This document shows positions 36,432 to 44,439 of a DNA stretch of 64,000 nt, piece by piece. Every line of letters starts with the position of its first letter. The stretch's first letter is position 1. Source of the DNA: Flavobacterium sp. FEMGT703F (lineage in GTDB: Bacteria; Bacteroidota; Bacteroidia; Flavobacteriales; Flavobacteriaceae); contig PGCN01000016.1 in assembly GCA_002786385.1 (NCBI GenBank), positions 124,001-188,000 of the forward strand. The letters run 5' to 3'. The notes beneath the pieces are model-generated. The model was not told where the DNA came from and searched no databases. It saw only the letters and a program-made list of their open reading frames with translations. Both the position numbers and the translations under genes were made by a program.

Positions 36432-37211
36432 TTAGTTTTTTATAAATGGTTTTGTGGTATCAGCACCTTCATAACTAATCATCATAAAATACAAGCCATT
36501 AGTAAGCCGGGAAGCCGTTATTTTTTCACCAAATACCGATTCTCCTTCCCGCAATACCCTTCCGCAACTATCTATTAGTCGGTAGCGGAATATTGCGCCC
36601 GGTACATTCGGATTGTCAACAAATAAATCCCCCGAGGTTGGATTAGGGTACAATGCAGCTTTCGATAAAACAGTATCCACACCCACGTTTAAAAGCCCTG
36701 CACCGGCTGTTATAGGGGTGTTTGGCGTGGTTTCATAAGCATAATCTTTATAGGTAACCAAGTAAGTAGTGCCAAGCGGCCCCGTACCAGCAGCGGTAAC
36801 ATATACTCGAGCCCAGCCATAATAAATGCTCCCGGCTATGTTGATTTTGAAACCAAGGTATTTGTCTGCATTCAGCGGAAAGGTAGTAGGGTGGCTGTTC
36901 CCGGTAACGGTGCAGTCGCCAAAGCCAAACCAATTTCCCGTAGCGCCAATAGAGAACCCAAAATCCAGGGCCGCCGCTGCATCCCACTGACCACTCGAAA
37001 TGCCATACACATTGGAAGGCAGCGAATAGGTAAGGTACGTTCCCTGGCCGGAAAGGAAACTATTTGAAATGCTAATTTCATTGGTGCCGTCTGAGTTAAA
37101 ATCAAGCCCTGAAGGGATTCCATCGGGAATATCCTTGTAGATTATGGCCGCACGGCTAAAAGAGGTAATCAGTAAAACGGCAACGAGTATTGCCTTGTAA
37201 AATCTGTTCAT
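36432..37211 (-). CDS. Small T9SS type A cargo protein
   Basis: 259 aa. Signal peptide (MNRFYKAILVAVLLITSFSRA); a beta-rich domain containing GLDFNSDGTNEISIS and GNWFGFGDCTVTG; and a C-terminal T9SS type A sorting domain (AALYPNPTSGDLFVDNP to TNGLYFMMISYEG). Paralogous to the neighbour at 37218, so a tandem duplication is likely. Function unknown; secretion by T9SS expected. Confidence 0.8.
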   Translation of the reverse strand: MNRFYKAILVAVLLITSFSRAAIIYKDIPDGIPSGLDFNSDGTNEISISNSFLSGQGTYLTYSLPSNVYGISSGQWDAAAALDFGFSIGATGNWFGFGDCTVTGNSHPTTFPLNADKYLGFKINIAGSIYYGWARVYVTAAGTGPLGTTYLVTYKDYAYETTPNTPITAGAGLLNVGVDTVLSKAALYPNPTSGDLFVDNPNVPGAIFRYRLIDSCGRVLREGESVFGEKITASRLTNGLYFMMISYEGADTTKPFIKN

Positions 37212-37217
37212 GGCGTA

Positions 37218-38012
37218 TTAGTTTTTTAAGATCCTGCGCGTATGCACTACGCCATTTGTTTCTATTTGTATCAAATAACTCCCGCCAGCGATGTCCCCAA
37301 CAGAAATCGGGTCGCCATAAGAGGCCGTTCCTTCGGTAACCTTTTTTCCGGTAAGATCCAGTATTTGGTACCGGAAAGGGGTGTTCTGATTGCCGTCAAC
37401 ACTAACAGTGATTTCACTCAATGCCGGGTTGGGAAACAAGATGAGGTTCCCTTTAACGTTTTCAGTCACATTAAGAGCTCCTTGTCCTGCCGTAAGCCCT
37501 CCGGCATTGGTGGTGTATGCATATTCTTTAACCTTTAGGGTTTTATTCACAAAGGAAATAAGCACCCATCCGTAATAAGTGGTTCCCGAAATGACCGCCT
37601 TGAAAGCCAGGTAGCGGTCGGCAAGTCCCTGAAAGCGGTTTGTATACGAATCGTCGATAGTAGGATCCCAGTTAGAGCTCCAGGTAGCCGATGCATTAAT
37701 TGGAGTACCATAAACAAGCAGGTTATGGTAATTGCCCGGTACCAGCATGAACTGCCTGTTCGGGTCGGAAACCGGTGTTGAGCAAAAATGGACAAACCAA
37801 CTTTCATTTCCAAAGACTTCCATATCATCCCAGCGGAAATAAAATTCTCTTGTTCCATCGTTGTTGAGGTCGATAGGCATTAGGTTATCGGCACTTTCGG
37901 TTACAGGATCCATAGTAGTGCTAAAATCAGGGTTAATGTCCTGATAGGTGATTTGCGCCTCAGCCAGATAAAAACAAAGGAGCGCAGCAGAAAATAGTAG
38001 TTTTTGTTTCAT
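37218..38012 (-). CDS. Small T9SS type A cargo protein, tandem paralogue
   Basis: 264 aa with signal peptide (MKQKLLFSAALLCFYLAEAQ), a domain with PIDLNNDGTREFYFRWDD, and a T9SS type A sorting domain (LFPNPALSEITVSVDG to GGSYLIQIETNGVV). It shares domain order with the 36432 gene (6 bp gap). Role unknown, likely surface-exposed. Confidence 0.8.
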   Translation of the reverse strand: MKQKLLFSAALLCFYLAEAQITYQDINPDFSTTMDPVTESADNLMPIDLNNDGTREFYFRWDDMEVFGNESWFVHFCSTPVSDPNRQFMLVPGNYHNLLVYGTPINASATWSSNWDPTIDDSYTNRFQGLADRYLAFKAVISGTTYYGWVLISFVNKTLKVKEYAYTTNAGGLTAGQGALNVTENVKGNLILFPNPALSEITVSVDGNQNTPFRYQILDLTGKKVTEGTASYGDPISVGDIAGGSYLIQIETNGVVHTRRILKN

Positions 38013-38040
38013 ACAGCAAAGGATAAAGGTTAGTTTTATA

Positions 38041-39417
38041 TCATTCCATCAGTTCAACGGTAAGGCTTTCCGCACCTTGCACATAGGTTGTATTGCTGTC
38101 GGTTACTGTTGGTCTTATCGAGATTTTTTGATAAGCGTTAAGGGTTACCAAGGTTGTTTTTTCTACCGAAACGATGTTGTTGTTAGCCACACGGATAGCA
38201 CAATAGCTTCCCGGGATGGCTGTTGCATAATCCTTATAGAGTTGAAAACCGGCATCTACTGATGACCCACCCGATTTTGACAGCGTAACACTATAAGTAA
38301 CCCGGTAAGTGCCGGCTTTTTGCACAGTAATCCCATCGGCATCATTGGTGGCATTTTTTGCCGTTAAGGCGGTGCCCAGCGCAATGTTGTTGGACTGGTT
38401 CATCGTTTGTCCGGTGCCGTTATAATACTGTGCCGCATATGCTTTATTCGAATTTGGATTTTGCCAGGAAGCTTTCCCGTTGGCATCACTTACCAGGATG
38501 TAGCCATTGGCCTGCGTGCCGTCGGTCAGTTTGAAATTGCCGTTTACGTGTAGTCGTTCGTCCGGCGTATTGGTACCGATACCCACTTTATTGGAGGCAT
38601 TAGCGGCGCTTCCCAGTATAATTGAATTGGCCTGTGTGGCGGTTGCCTGAAATCCTATGGCAGTTGCACTTTGACCCGAGGCGGAAGCTTCCGTACCCAA
38701 AGCCGTTGCTTGGTAAGCCGATGCACCGGCACCATAACCCACCGCGGTAGCGTTGTTTTGGGAGGCCGATGCGTTCATACCCAAAGCCATAGACTGATAC
38801 GCTGATGCCGATGCATTATAGCCCGCCGCCAAGGTATTGTTTGCCGAAGCATTCGCACCATATCCCAAAGCCGTGGCACGATAGGCTCCGGCGATGCTCG
38901 AAGGCCCTATAGCTACCGCTTCCACATTGGCTGTTGCGGTGGCTCCGGTTCCGATGGCTAAGCTATTCGAATCATGGGCTGCCGCATTCATCCCTAATGT
39001 GATGCCGCCGTTGGGATGTATTTTTCCCGCCAGCGTATTGTTGACTTTGATGTTCAGCGGATTGAAATTGGTAGTCCCCAGAAAATTGCCTGATGCCGCA
39101 ATATTGCCATTCAATGCCCAGGCAGTTCCGCCTGAAGCAGCAGCCAGCAATGGTTTCCAGCTTCCTTCCCAGTAATAAAAACCGGTGAGTACATCGTTGT
39201 GTGCTGCCGTATTGTACACGAGCAGTCCGGTAGCCGGAGCGGCTATCGTGGTCACATCGGTGGTTGATTGTAAAGCTACCCTCGGTATCAACAGTCCTTT
39301 AGAAGTGCTTTTTACCTCGAGTTGGGCTGAGGCATCGGGGGTAGTGGTGCCTATGCCTACCTGTGCCCTAAGGCTAATGGATAACAAAAGGAACAATACT
39401 GTGAGTTTGGTTTTCAT
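38041..39417 (-). CDS. Fibre-like protein: N-cap, YadA-type head repeats, C1q-like C-domain
   Basis: 458 aa. Signal peptide, then a shared N-cap (VGIGTTTPDASAQLEVKS, KGLLIPR, WEGSWKPL). About residues 140-275 are YadA-head-like repeats of about 14 residues (SMALGMNASASQNNATAVGYG). A short VGIGTNTPDERLHVNGN bridge follows, and the C-terminus (about 330-458) looks like a C1q/TNF-like jelly roll (GITVQKAGTYRVTYSVTLSK; AYQKISIRPTV). No YadA membrane anchor and no T9SS CTD are seen. Probably a trimeric surface fibre; inferred. Confidence 0.7.
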   Translation of the reverse strand: MKTKLTVLFLLLSISLRAQVGIGTTTPDASAQLEVKSTSKGLLIPRVALQSTTDVTTIAAPATGLLVYNTAAHNDVLTGFYYWEGSWKPLLAAASGGTAWALNGNIAASGNFLGTTNFNPLNIKVNNTLAGKIHPNGGITLGMNAAAHDSNSLAIGTGATATANVEAVAIGPSSIAGAYRATALGYGANASANNTLAAGYNASASAYQSMALGMNASASQNNATAVGYGAGASAYQATALGTEASASGQSATAIGFQATATQANSIILGSAANASNKVGIGTNTPDERLHVNGNFKLTDGTQANGYILVSDANGKASWQNPNSNKAYAAQYYNGTGQTMNQSNNIALGTALTAKNATNDADGITVQKAGTYRVTYSVTLSKSGGSSVDAGFQLYKDYATAIPGSYCAIRVANNNIVSVEKTTLVTLNAYQKISIRPTVTDSNTTYVQGAESLTVELME

Positions 39418-39639
39418 GTGCTTGTAGTTTGGTTTAAATTGATATTCTTTTGTGTTTTGGTTGATTATGTTGCTAAAGGCATCCGGAAGCTTTTAGTTAC
39501 CTTCCCAACTTGAAATATATTTTGTGATCAAGGATGTCGTGTCTTCTTTTGTCAGTTAAACATACCATCAGGGGGAAATTTTAAAGGATGTCTTTTCACC
39601 GTTTTATGTAGCGCATTTGCGTTTTTCTCTTTATGGGTA

Positions 39640-40893
39640 TTACTCGTTCTTTTTCACTATTTTGGTTACTAAAGTATTATGGCCGGTATCCACAATTCTT
39701 ATTACATAAACGCCTTCGGGGTAGTCAGCAAGATCAAGCCGGGGTTCTCCGTTTTCAATTTGTTCCAGCAATTGTCCGTTAAGGGCATAAATTTCTTTTC
39801 GGGCTATAGGGTTCGCACCGCTTATGGTAACCCATCCGGCAGTGGGGTTGGGAAACCATTGCACGGTTGTTTTTGAGAGACTGTTTACGGATAAATTGGT
39901 TTCCAAAGCGATACTTGAGGTATCTTCTCTGTCACAGTGGTTGGCTGTAAGTGTTACGGTGTAGTTGCCGGGCACCGTATAGGTATGCACCGGATTCGCT
40001 TCGGTTGATTGTTGCCCGTCGCCAAAGTCCCAGTGATAAACCTCCGCATTTGCCGAAAGGTTGGTAAACTGGTATTGGCCCATGCCCAAACCGGTGGTTT
40101 CAAAATGCGCCACAGGGTCGTACCAACCCACCCTCCAGGTGGTTAGGTTGTTATAAACGATTACCCTTGTTGCTTGCTTGATGAGGTTGGCTTCTGCTTC
40201 CGAAAGGCCGGGATTGTAAGTAATGTCCATGGGATCTTTCCTGAAAAGTACCGTGTAGAAACAACAGGCTGCCGCAAAACTCCCTGCCACATTGGGATGG
40301 CTGCCATCAGAACTGTACAGGTTTAAGGAAGGATAATTCCCGCGAAGGTACCGCCATACCGGACCTGCCGGTGAGAGGATGGCCTGGTTCTGTTCGGCCA
40401 TGGTATGGTAACGCTGTGTTACCAAGTCGTCCATACCTTCATAGGTACATATAGGGGGGAAGGCTTCGCAGTTGTAGGGATCCCCGTTTTGCCAAGCCCA
40501 GGTAATAAAAAAAGCGGTTTCGGCACAGGGATTTTGGGTTTGTATAATATTGTTGAGCGTGGCGGCATAAGGATACACGTTAGCTTCAACAAAGTCTTCA
40601 GGAAAGGCTGGGGTTTGACTGCGTTCTTGCAGGATCACATAGTCCCAGTTGCCTTGGGCTATTTTTGCTAGGGTAGTGGTATTGTCCACATGATTTTCTA
40701 ACCCCATACCGCCACCGGTACTGGCGTCATACACCAGTTCGTCGCCACAGGAGGAAGCTATGGCCGCCACCATGCCCGGCAGGTTGTTGTAATAGGTAAA
40801 GCTGTTGCCTATAAACAGCGCTCTTTTTGACTGGGTTTGGGCCTGGCAGAAGCCGATTATGCAACCCAGAAAAATTAGGAGTGTTGTTTTCAT
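39640..40893 (-). CDS. SGNH/GDSL hydrolase with PKD domain and T9SS sorting domain
   Basis: 417 aa. Signal peptide; a DUF4886-like SGNH domain with LFIGNSFTYYNNLP (catalytic Ser block) and SSDGSHPNVAGS (Asp/His block); a PKD domain around residues 265-325 (YHWDFGDGQQS, HTYTVPGNYTVTL); and a C-terminal T9SS type A domain (WFPNPTAGWVTISG). Probably an acetyl- or carboxyl-esterase acting on glycans outside the cell. The only clear enzyme among the fibre genes, so it may act on a bound polysaccharide. Confidence 0.85.
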   Translation of the reverse strand: MKTTLLIFLGCIIGFCQAQTQSKRALFIGNSFTYYNNLPGMVAAIASSCGDELVYDASTGGGMGLENHVDNTTTLAKIAQGNWDYVILQERSQTPAFPEDFVEANVYPYAATLNNIIQTQNPCAETAFFITWAWQNGDPYNCEAFPPICTYEGMDDLVTQRYHTMAEQNQAILSPAGPVWRYLRGNYPSLNLYSSDGSHPNVAGSFAAACCFYTVLFRKDPMDITYNPGLSEAEANLIKQATRVIVYNNLTTWRVGWYDPVAHFETTGLGMGQYQFTNLSANAEVYHWDFGDGQQSTEANPVHTYTVPGNYTVTLTANHCDREDTSSIALETNLSVNSLSKTTVQWFPNPTAGWVTISGANPIARKEIYALNGQLLEQIENGEPRLDLADYPEGVYVIRIVDTGHNTLVTKIVKKNE

Positions 40894-41386
40894 ACTTTAG
40901 GGTTTGGGACGTAATTATAAATAGCTACCGTATTTTATTAAAGTTACTTCTCTATGCTTTGTCTTGGGCGACCGGTACTACAGTTTAGCTCTCAATAGAT
41001 GGTTTTTGGGGTGTTATTCCGCTTCCTCATACCAGCTTTGCAGGTGTTGCACCAGCAAACGCAGCATATGGATTAGCTTACCAATCATGGGTTCTTCTCA
41101 TTCTGTCATTTGTTTAATGACTTTTGCTTTTTGCCGTGTTTCGGCCCGGCCTGCCGTATATTTTTAAAGTTGCTTTTATATGCTTTGCCCCATACCGTCA
41201 TTGGATTTGGGCCTATTGTCTTTCTACTTTGGGCTTTTTATTCTTTGCCGTAATGCGGCCAGCTGCCGTAATTTTTCAATTGCTTTCCAGAAGCCCCGCC
41301 GTAATGGCGGGGCGGGGAAGCGGGTTATTCTAATTCAATTTTTATTGTAAATGAACTGTCAAGACCTGATTTTAGCCTAGGGGAAA
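40894..41386. repeat. 493-bp noncoding stretch with degenerate repeats and a GC hairpin
   Basis: Degenerate copies of a T(A/G)CCGTA-T-run-AAGTT(A/G)CTTYT-ATGCTTTG(T/C)C unit start near 40926 and 41152, and related TTTGCCGT...GCCGTAATTTTTCAATTGCTTT sequence lies near 41243-41284. A perfect 8-bp hairpin GCCCCGCC/GGCGGGGC spans 41293-41313, downstream of the 963-aa gene. Short ORFs here read through the repeats and are not supported as genes. Confidence 0.6.
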
Positions 41387-44278
41387 TTATCTTCTTTCCG
41401 CTACCGTTCCGTCTTGTACTTTAGGCATGTTCAAAACCTCTTGCATGGCTTTTACCTGCGCTGCTAGTTCGTTGTAGGCGGTTTCCAGTTTTTTAGTGTC
41501 TCCCACTTGGGCGGTTAACACGGCATTTTGTTTTTTCAACGCCTGGATCTCACGGTACAACTCCTGAGTAGCCGAAATATTCAAGGTAGATAAGGCTTCA
41601 TAATCCACAGCGCGGAAATCCGTTACTTCCTCTCCAAACAAGAACAACTTGTCGCCTTTCATTTCCTCGGCAGTAGTAAACACGATTTCGTTATCTGCTT
41701 TAGAAACCACTTTGGCGGTGATTTCTTTTTGCTCATCATACAACTTTAGGTCGCCGGTTACGTTGGTATTGTATTCTACTTTGTTTGTAAAGCTTACCTT
41801 GTACGTGTTGTTGCCTAGGCGCACCACTTTATCGGCTGGCTGGTAGATGTTCGGTACAAAACCGGTTTGTTTAGTTACGGCTTCCGGATAGATGGCTTCC
41901 ACTTCCTGGGCGATTACTTTTTTGTACTGCTTGTTGCCCTGCATTACTACATCTTTCATGCGGTAATCCGTGATGCGGATCTTGTTAAGCAAATCAAGGT
42001 CTTTAGTAGCATCGGACTGGCCGATGATGCTTTTGATACGCTTGTCAGAGAAGGTTAGCGATGCTACACCGACAATTGATGCTTTGGACCAGATATTTCC
42101 TTCCGCAATGATTGAAGCATCAGTTCTTGGACCAGTTGAAGGGGCAGTAGCGATAGAAGCAATACCGCCGTTAAAGTAGCTTATCCCCCCAGTACTAAAC
42201 GACGCCGACGTTGTCCCACCGATATGCAGCGGGGCTTTAGGAGACATACCTCCACCAATAGCCACGTAACCGGTAGTACCATCGATATGCAATCTTTCAG
42301 CATTAGTATCCTGATCATAAATGGTAAAGTTATTTGAGGTTGTTTGGTTAATCAGTCTCCACCTCTTGACACCATTGTTGATAAAATCAAGGCTTGCCTG
42401 GTTATCACCGGTATTGGCGATATTTACGGTTGTTGGTCCTGCAGAGGATACATCCAGCTTGCCTGAAGGTGTATCAGTACCAATACCTACATTGCCTGTA
42501 CCACCTTGTATCGTCATACGAATCTGACCGTCTGATTCATCGGAAATGGAAAAATCTCCAGCGGTACCCAAGGCACGTGGCCCCATTGCCCAAGTATGCC
42601 CGCCGGTTCCGGTATTGGACATAAACATCTGACTTTGGTCCCAATCAGCTATCCCGTCTCCTGCTATGGTAAACTTTGCAACAGGATTGTTAGTGCCGAT
42701 AGCTACAGCGCCGCCCCACTCTCCTAATACGATCGGCGTTTTTTCGCCATCTCCAGGGACGAACGACTGTAGCCCGATGTACGATTTTGATCCGTTATAG
42801 CTATGGTAGAGGGTACCAATAGGGCCATCAGTAGCTGCAAGGGTTACAAATGGGTCATAAGTAGCGGTTGTAGAAGCGATTCTACCACCCATGTTTAACA
42901 TAGCGCCGTGATCCATTGTGTTGATAGCTACGTTGCCGCCCTGATTAATTCTCATACGCTCTAGTGGAGTAGTTGTTCCATTCGAAGCAGTTTTGAATAC
43001 TAGTGCCCCACCTGCGTGGGCAGTAGTCTGATCTTCTGTTGCGACACAAACAATAGAAGCATTCGGCTGACCTGTCGGCTCGTATCCTGTTCCATTATAC
43101 GCATAGAAGTCGACGCTTCCGATAGAAGAATCATTCGTTACCGCCCCGCCATCGTTTTTTTTGTATAAGCTTAACCGTGCCGAAGCTGCGGCAATGCCGT
43201 TTCTTTCGATGGCAACACCATTTGCCCCGGTAGTAGATACATGTAATGGTGCAAAAGGAGTGGAGGTGCCAATACCTACATTACCGCTAGAGCCATCAAT
43301 ACGCATTCTTTCAGCCGCGTCATCCTGATCGTAAAAAGAGAGGTGATTGGCGTTCTCTGTATTGATTATTCTCCATCTCTTTACGCCACTGCTTTTAAAG
43401 TCGAAACTTGCCTGGTTGCTACCCGTGTTGCTGACACTAACGGTTGCTTCCACAGCGGAAGAAGATACTTCCAGATTGGTTGTAGGATTGTTAGTGCCAA
43501 TACCGACATTACCATTAAGATATACGTTATCGGTATTGGATGTAGCCCCAGTGGTCGTACCTACTTTATACCACGGCTCACCGGCTGCGGCCGCACCGGC
43601 AATAGACAGGCGGCGTACTTCCTTGGTATTGGGCTCAAATACCATAAGGCTGTCGGTTATGGCACCCTGTTGCAGGTTGCCCACCTTCATACCGTTATTG
43701 AATACCGCAGTGTCGTTAAACACGGCCTGGTCGTTAAAGGTCGAAACCCCGTTAAAGGTTGAGGTGCTGTTATTGGTTACCGGGTTGTTGTTGGTCACGG
43801 TACTGTTGTTGGTGACTGCGCTGTTGTTGGTCACCGGAAAATTGTTCGTGGTATCGCCACCCGAAGAAGCAACGCTTTTCCACTGGGTGCCGTCCCAGTA
43901 CACCAGGCCGGTAGGTTGTACGGCGCCGGTATTATACATCATCTGACCCAGGGAAGTCCCCGCAGGGCTGGTGGATGAAGTAAGTGTGGTATTGTTGACA
44001 TCGCCGCTCTTGGCGCTGCTCCATACCGGGCTGGCGGGAGTACCGGTATTGACTTCCAGGCTGTTGGAAGTGGTGTTAAAAATAGCCAATCCCTTGGCCG
44101 GGTTGCTAATGGCATCACGTTGTAACGTGGTCATACGCGGTGGTAAAAGCCCTTTGTTGGTACTTTCCATTTCCAGTACGGCACTGGCATTGATGGTGTT
44201 GGGGTTGTCCCCAACCTTTACCTGCGCGGTGGCATATAAGCCGGCGAGCAGGAGGAGTGATGTAATACTTTTTTTCAT
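41387..44278 (-). CDS. Fibre-like protein with C-terminal endosialidase-type (Peptidase_S74) chaperone
   Basis: 963 aa. Signal peptide and N-cap similar to its neighbours (VKVGDNPNTINASAVLEMES, KGLLPPR). A run of NNSxVTNN-type short repeats lies around residues 146-185. Two related long segments follow, each with NQASxDF, GVKRWR, YDQD and VGIGT. Near residue 780 begins an S74 domain (SDKRIKSIIG, TDYRMKDVVMQGNKQYKKV, AQEVEAIYPEAV), known in phage tail spikes as an intramolecular chaperone for trimerisation. A coiled coil ends the protein. A trimeric fibre is strongly suggested; this is not a phage tail, as no phage genes are nearby. Confidence 0.82.
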   Translation of the reverse strand: MKKSITSLLLLAGLYATAQVKVGDNPNTINASAVLEMESTNKGLLPPRMTTLQRDAISNPAKGLAIFNTTSNSLEVNTGTPASPVWSSAKSGDVNNTTLTSSTSPAGTSLGQMMYNTGAVQPTGLVYWDGTQWKSVASSGGDTTNNFPVTNNSAVTNNSTVTNNNPVTNNSTSTFNGVSTFNDQAVFNDTAVFNNGMKVGNLQQGAITDSLMVFEPNTKEVRRLSIAGAAAAGEPWYKVGTTTGATSNTDNVYLNGNVGIGTNNPTTNLEVSSSAVEATVSVSNTGSNQASFDFKSSGVKRWRIINTENANHLSFYDQDDAAERMRIDGSSGNVGIGTSTPFAPLHVSTTGANGVAIERNGIAAASARLSLYKKNDGGAVTNDSSIGSVDFYAYNGTGYEPTGQPNASIVCVATEDQTTAHAGGALVFKTASNGTTTPLERMRINQGGNVAINTMDHGAMLNMGGRIASTTATYDPFVTLAATDGPIGTLYHSYNGSKSYIGLQSFVPGDGEKTPIVLGEWGGAVAIGTNNPVAKFTIAGDGIADWDQSQMFMSNTGTGGHTWAMGPRALGTAGDFSISDESDGQIRMTIQGGTGNVGIGTDTPSGKLDVSSAGPTTVNIANTGDNQASLDFINNGVKRWRLINQTTSNNFTIYDQDTNAERLHIDGTTGYVAIGGGMSPKAPLHIGGTTSASFSTGGISYFNGGIASIATAPSTGPRTDASIIAEGNIWSKASIVGVASLTFSDKRIKSIIGQSDATKDLDLLNKIRITDYRMKDVVMQGNKQYKKVIAQEVEAIYPEAVTKQTGFVPNIYQPADKVVRLGNNTYKVSFTNKVEYNTNVTGDLKLYDEQKEITAKVVSKADNEIVFTTAEEMKGDKLFLFGEEVTDFRAVDYEALSTLNISATQELYREIQALKKQNAVLTAQVGDTKKLETAYNELAAQVKAMQEVLNMPKVQDGTVAERR

Positions 44279-44311
44279 GGTACACTTCTTTAGTTAATTC
44301 TAGTGTTTAAG

Positions 44312-44402
44312 TTTCTTGCCGTGTCGCGGCTCGGCCTGCCATTTTTTTTATTGCTTTCCGAAGCCCCGCAGTTTGGGCGGGGCATTGAAAGCGGTATTAT
44401 TG
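44312..44402. repeat. Intergenic repeat with long imperfect hairpin
   Basis: TTCTTGCCGTGTCGCGGCTCG near 44312 resembles the 41130 copy. TTGCTTTCCGAAGCCCCGC then gives a stem GCCCCGC/GCGGGGC (44363-44369 with 44377-44383), with flanking GCTTTC/GAAAGC pairing on the other side. The same arrangement lies downstream of the 963-aa gene (41243-41330), so it is a recurrent 3' element for the large fibre genes. It lacks a U-tract. Confidence 0.6.
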
Positions 44403-44439
44403 GTATTTGAAATCTTTAATTTGCTGTATGGCGTTGAGG

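Noticed and set aside
41293..41313. GC hairpin as a standard terminator
   Set aside because: Perfect stem but no U-tract on either strand; listed as a repeat element instead.
41387..44278. Prophage tail fibre
   Set aside because: The S74 chaperone suggests phage, but no capsid, portal, terminase, tape-measure or lysis genes are nearby, and the neighbours are secretion-linked.
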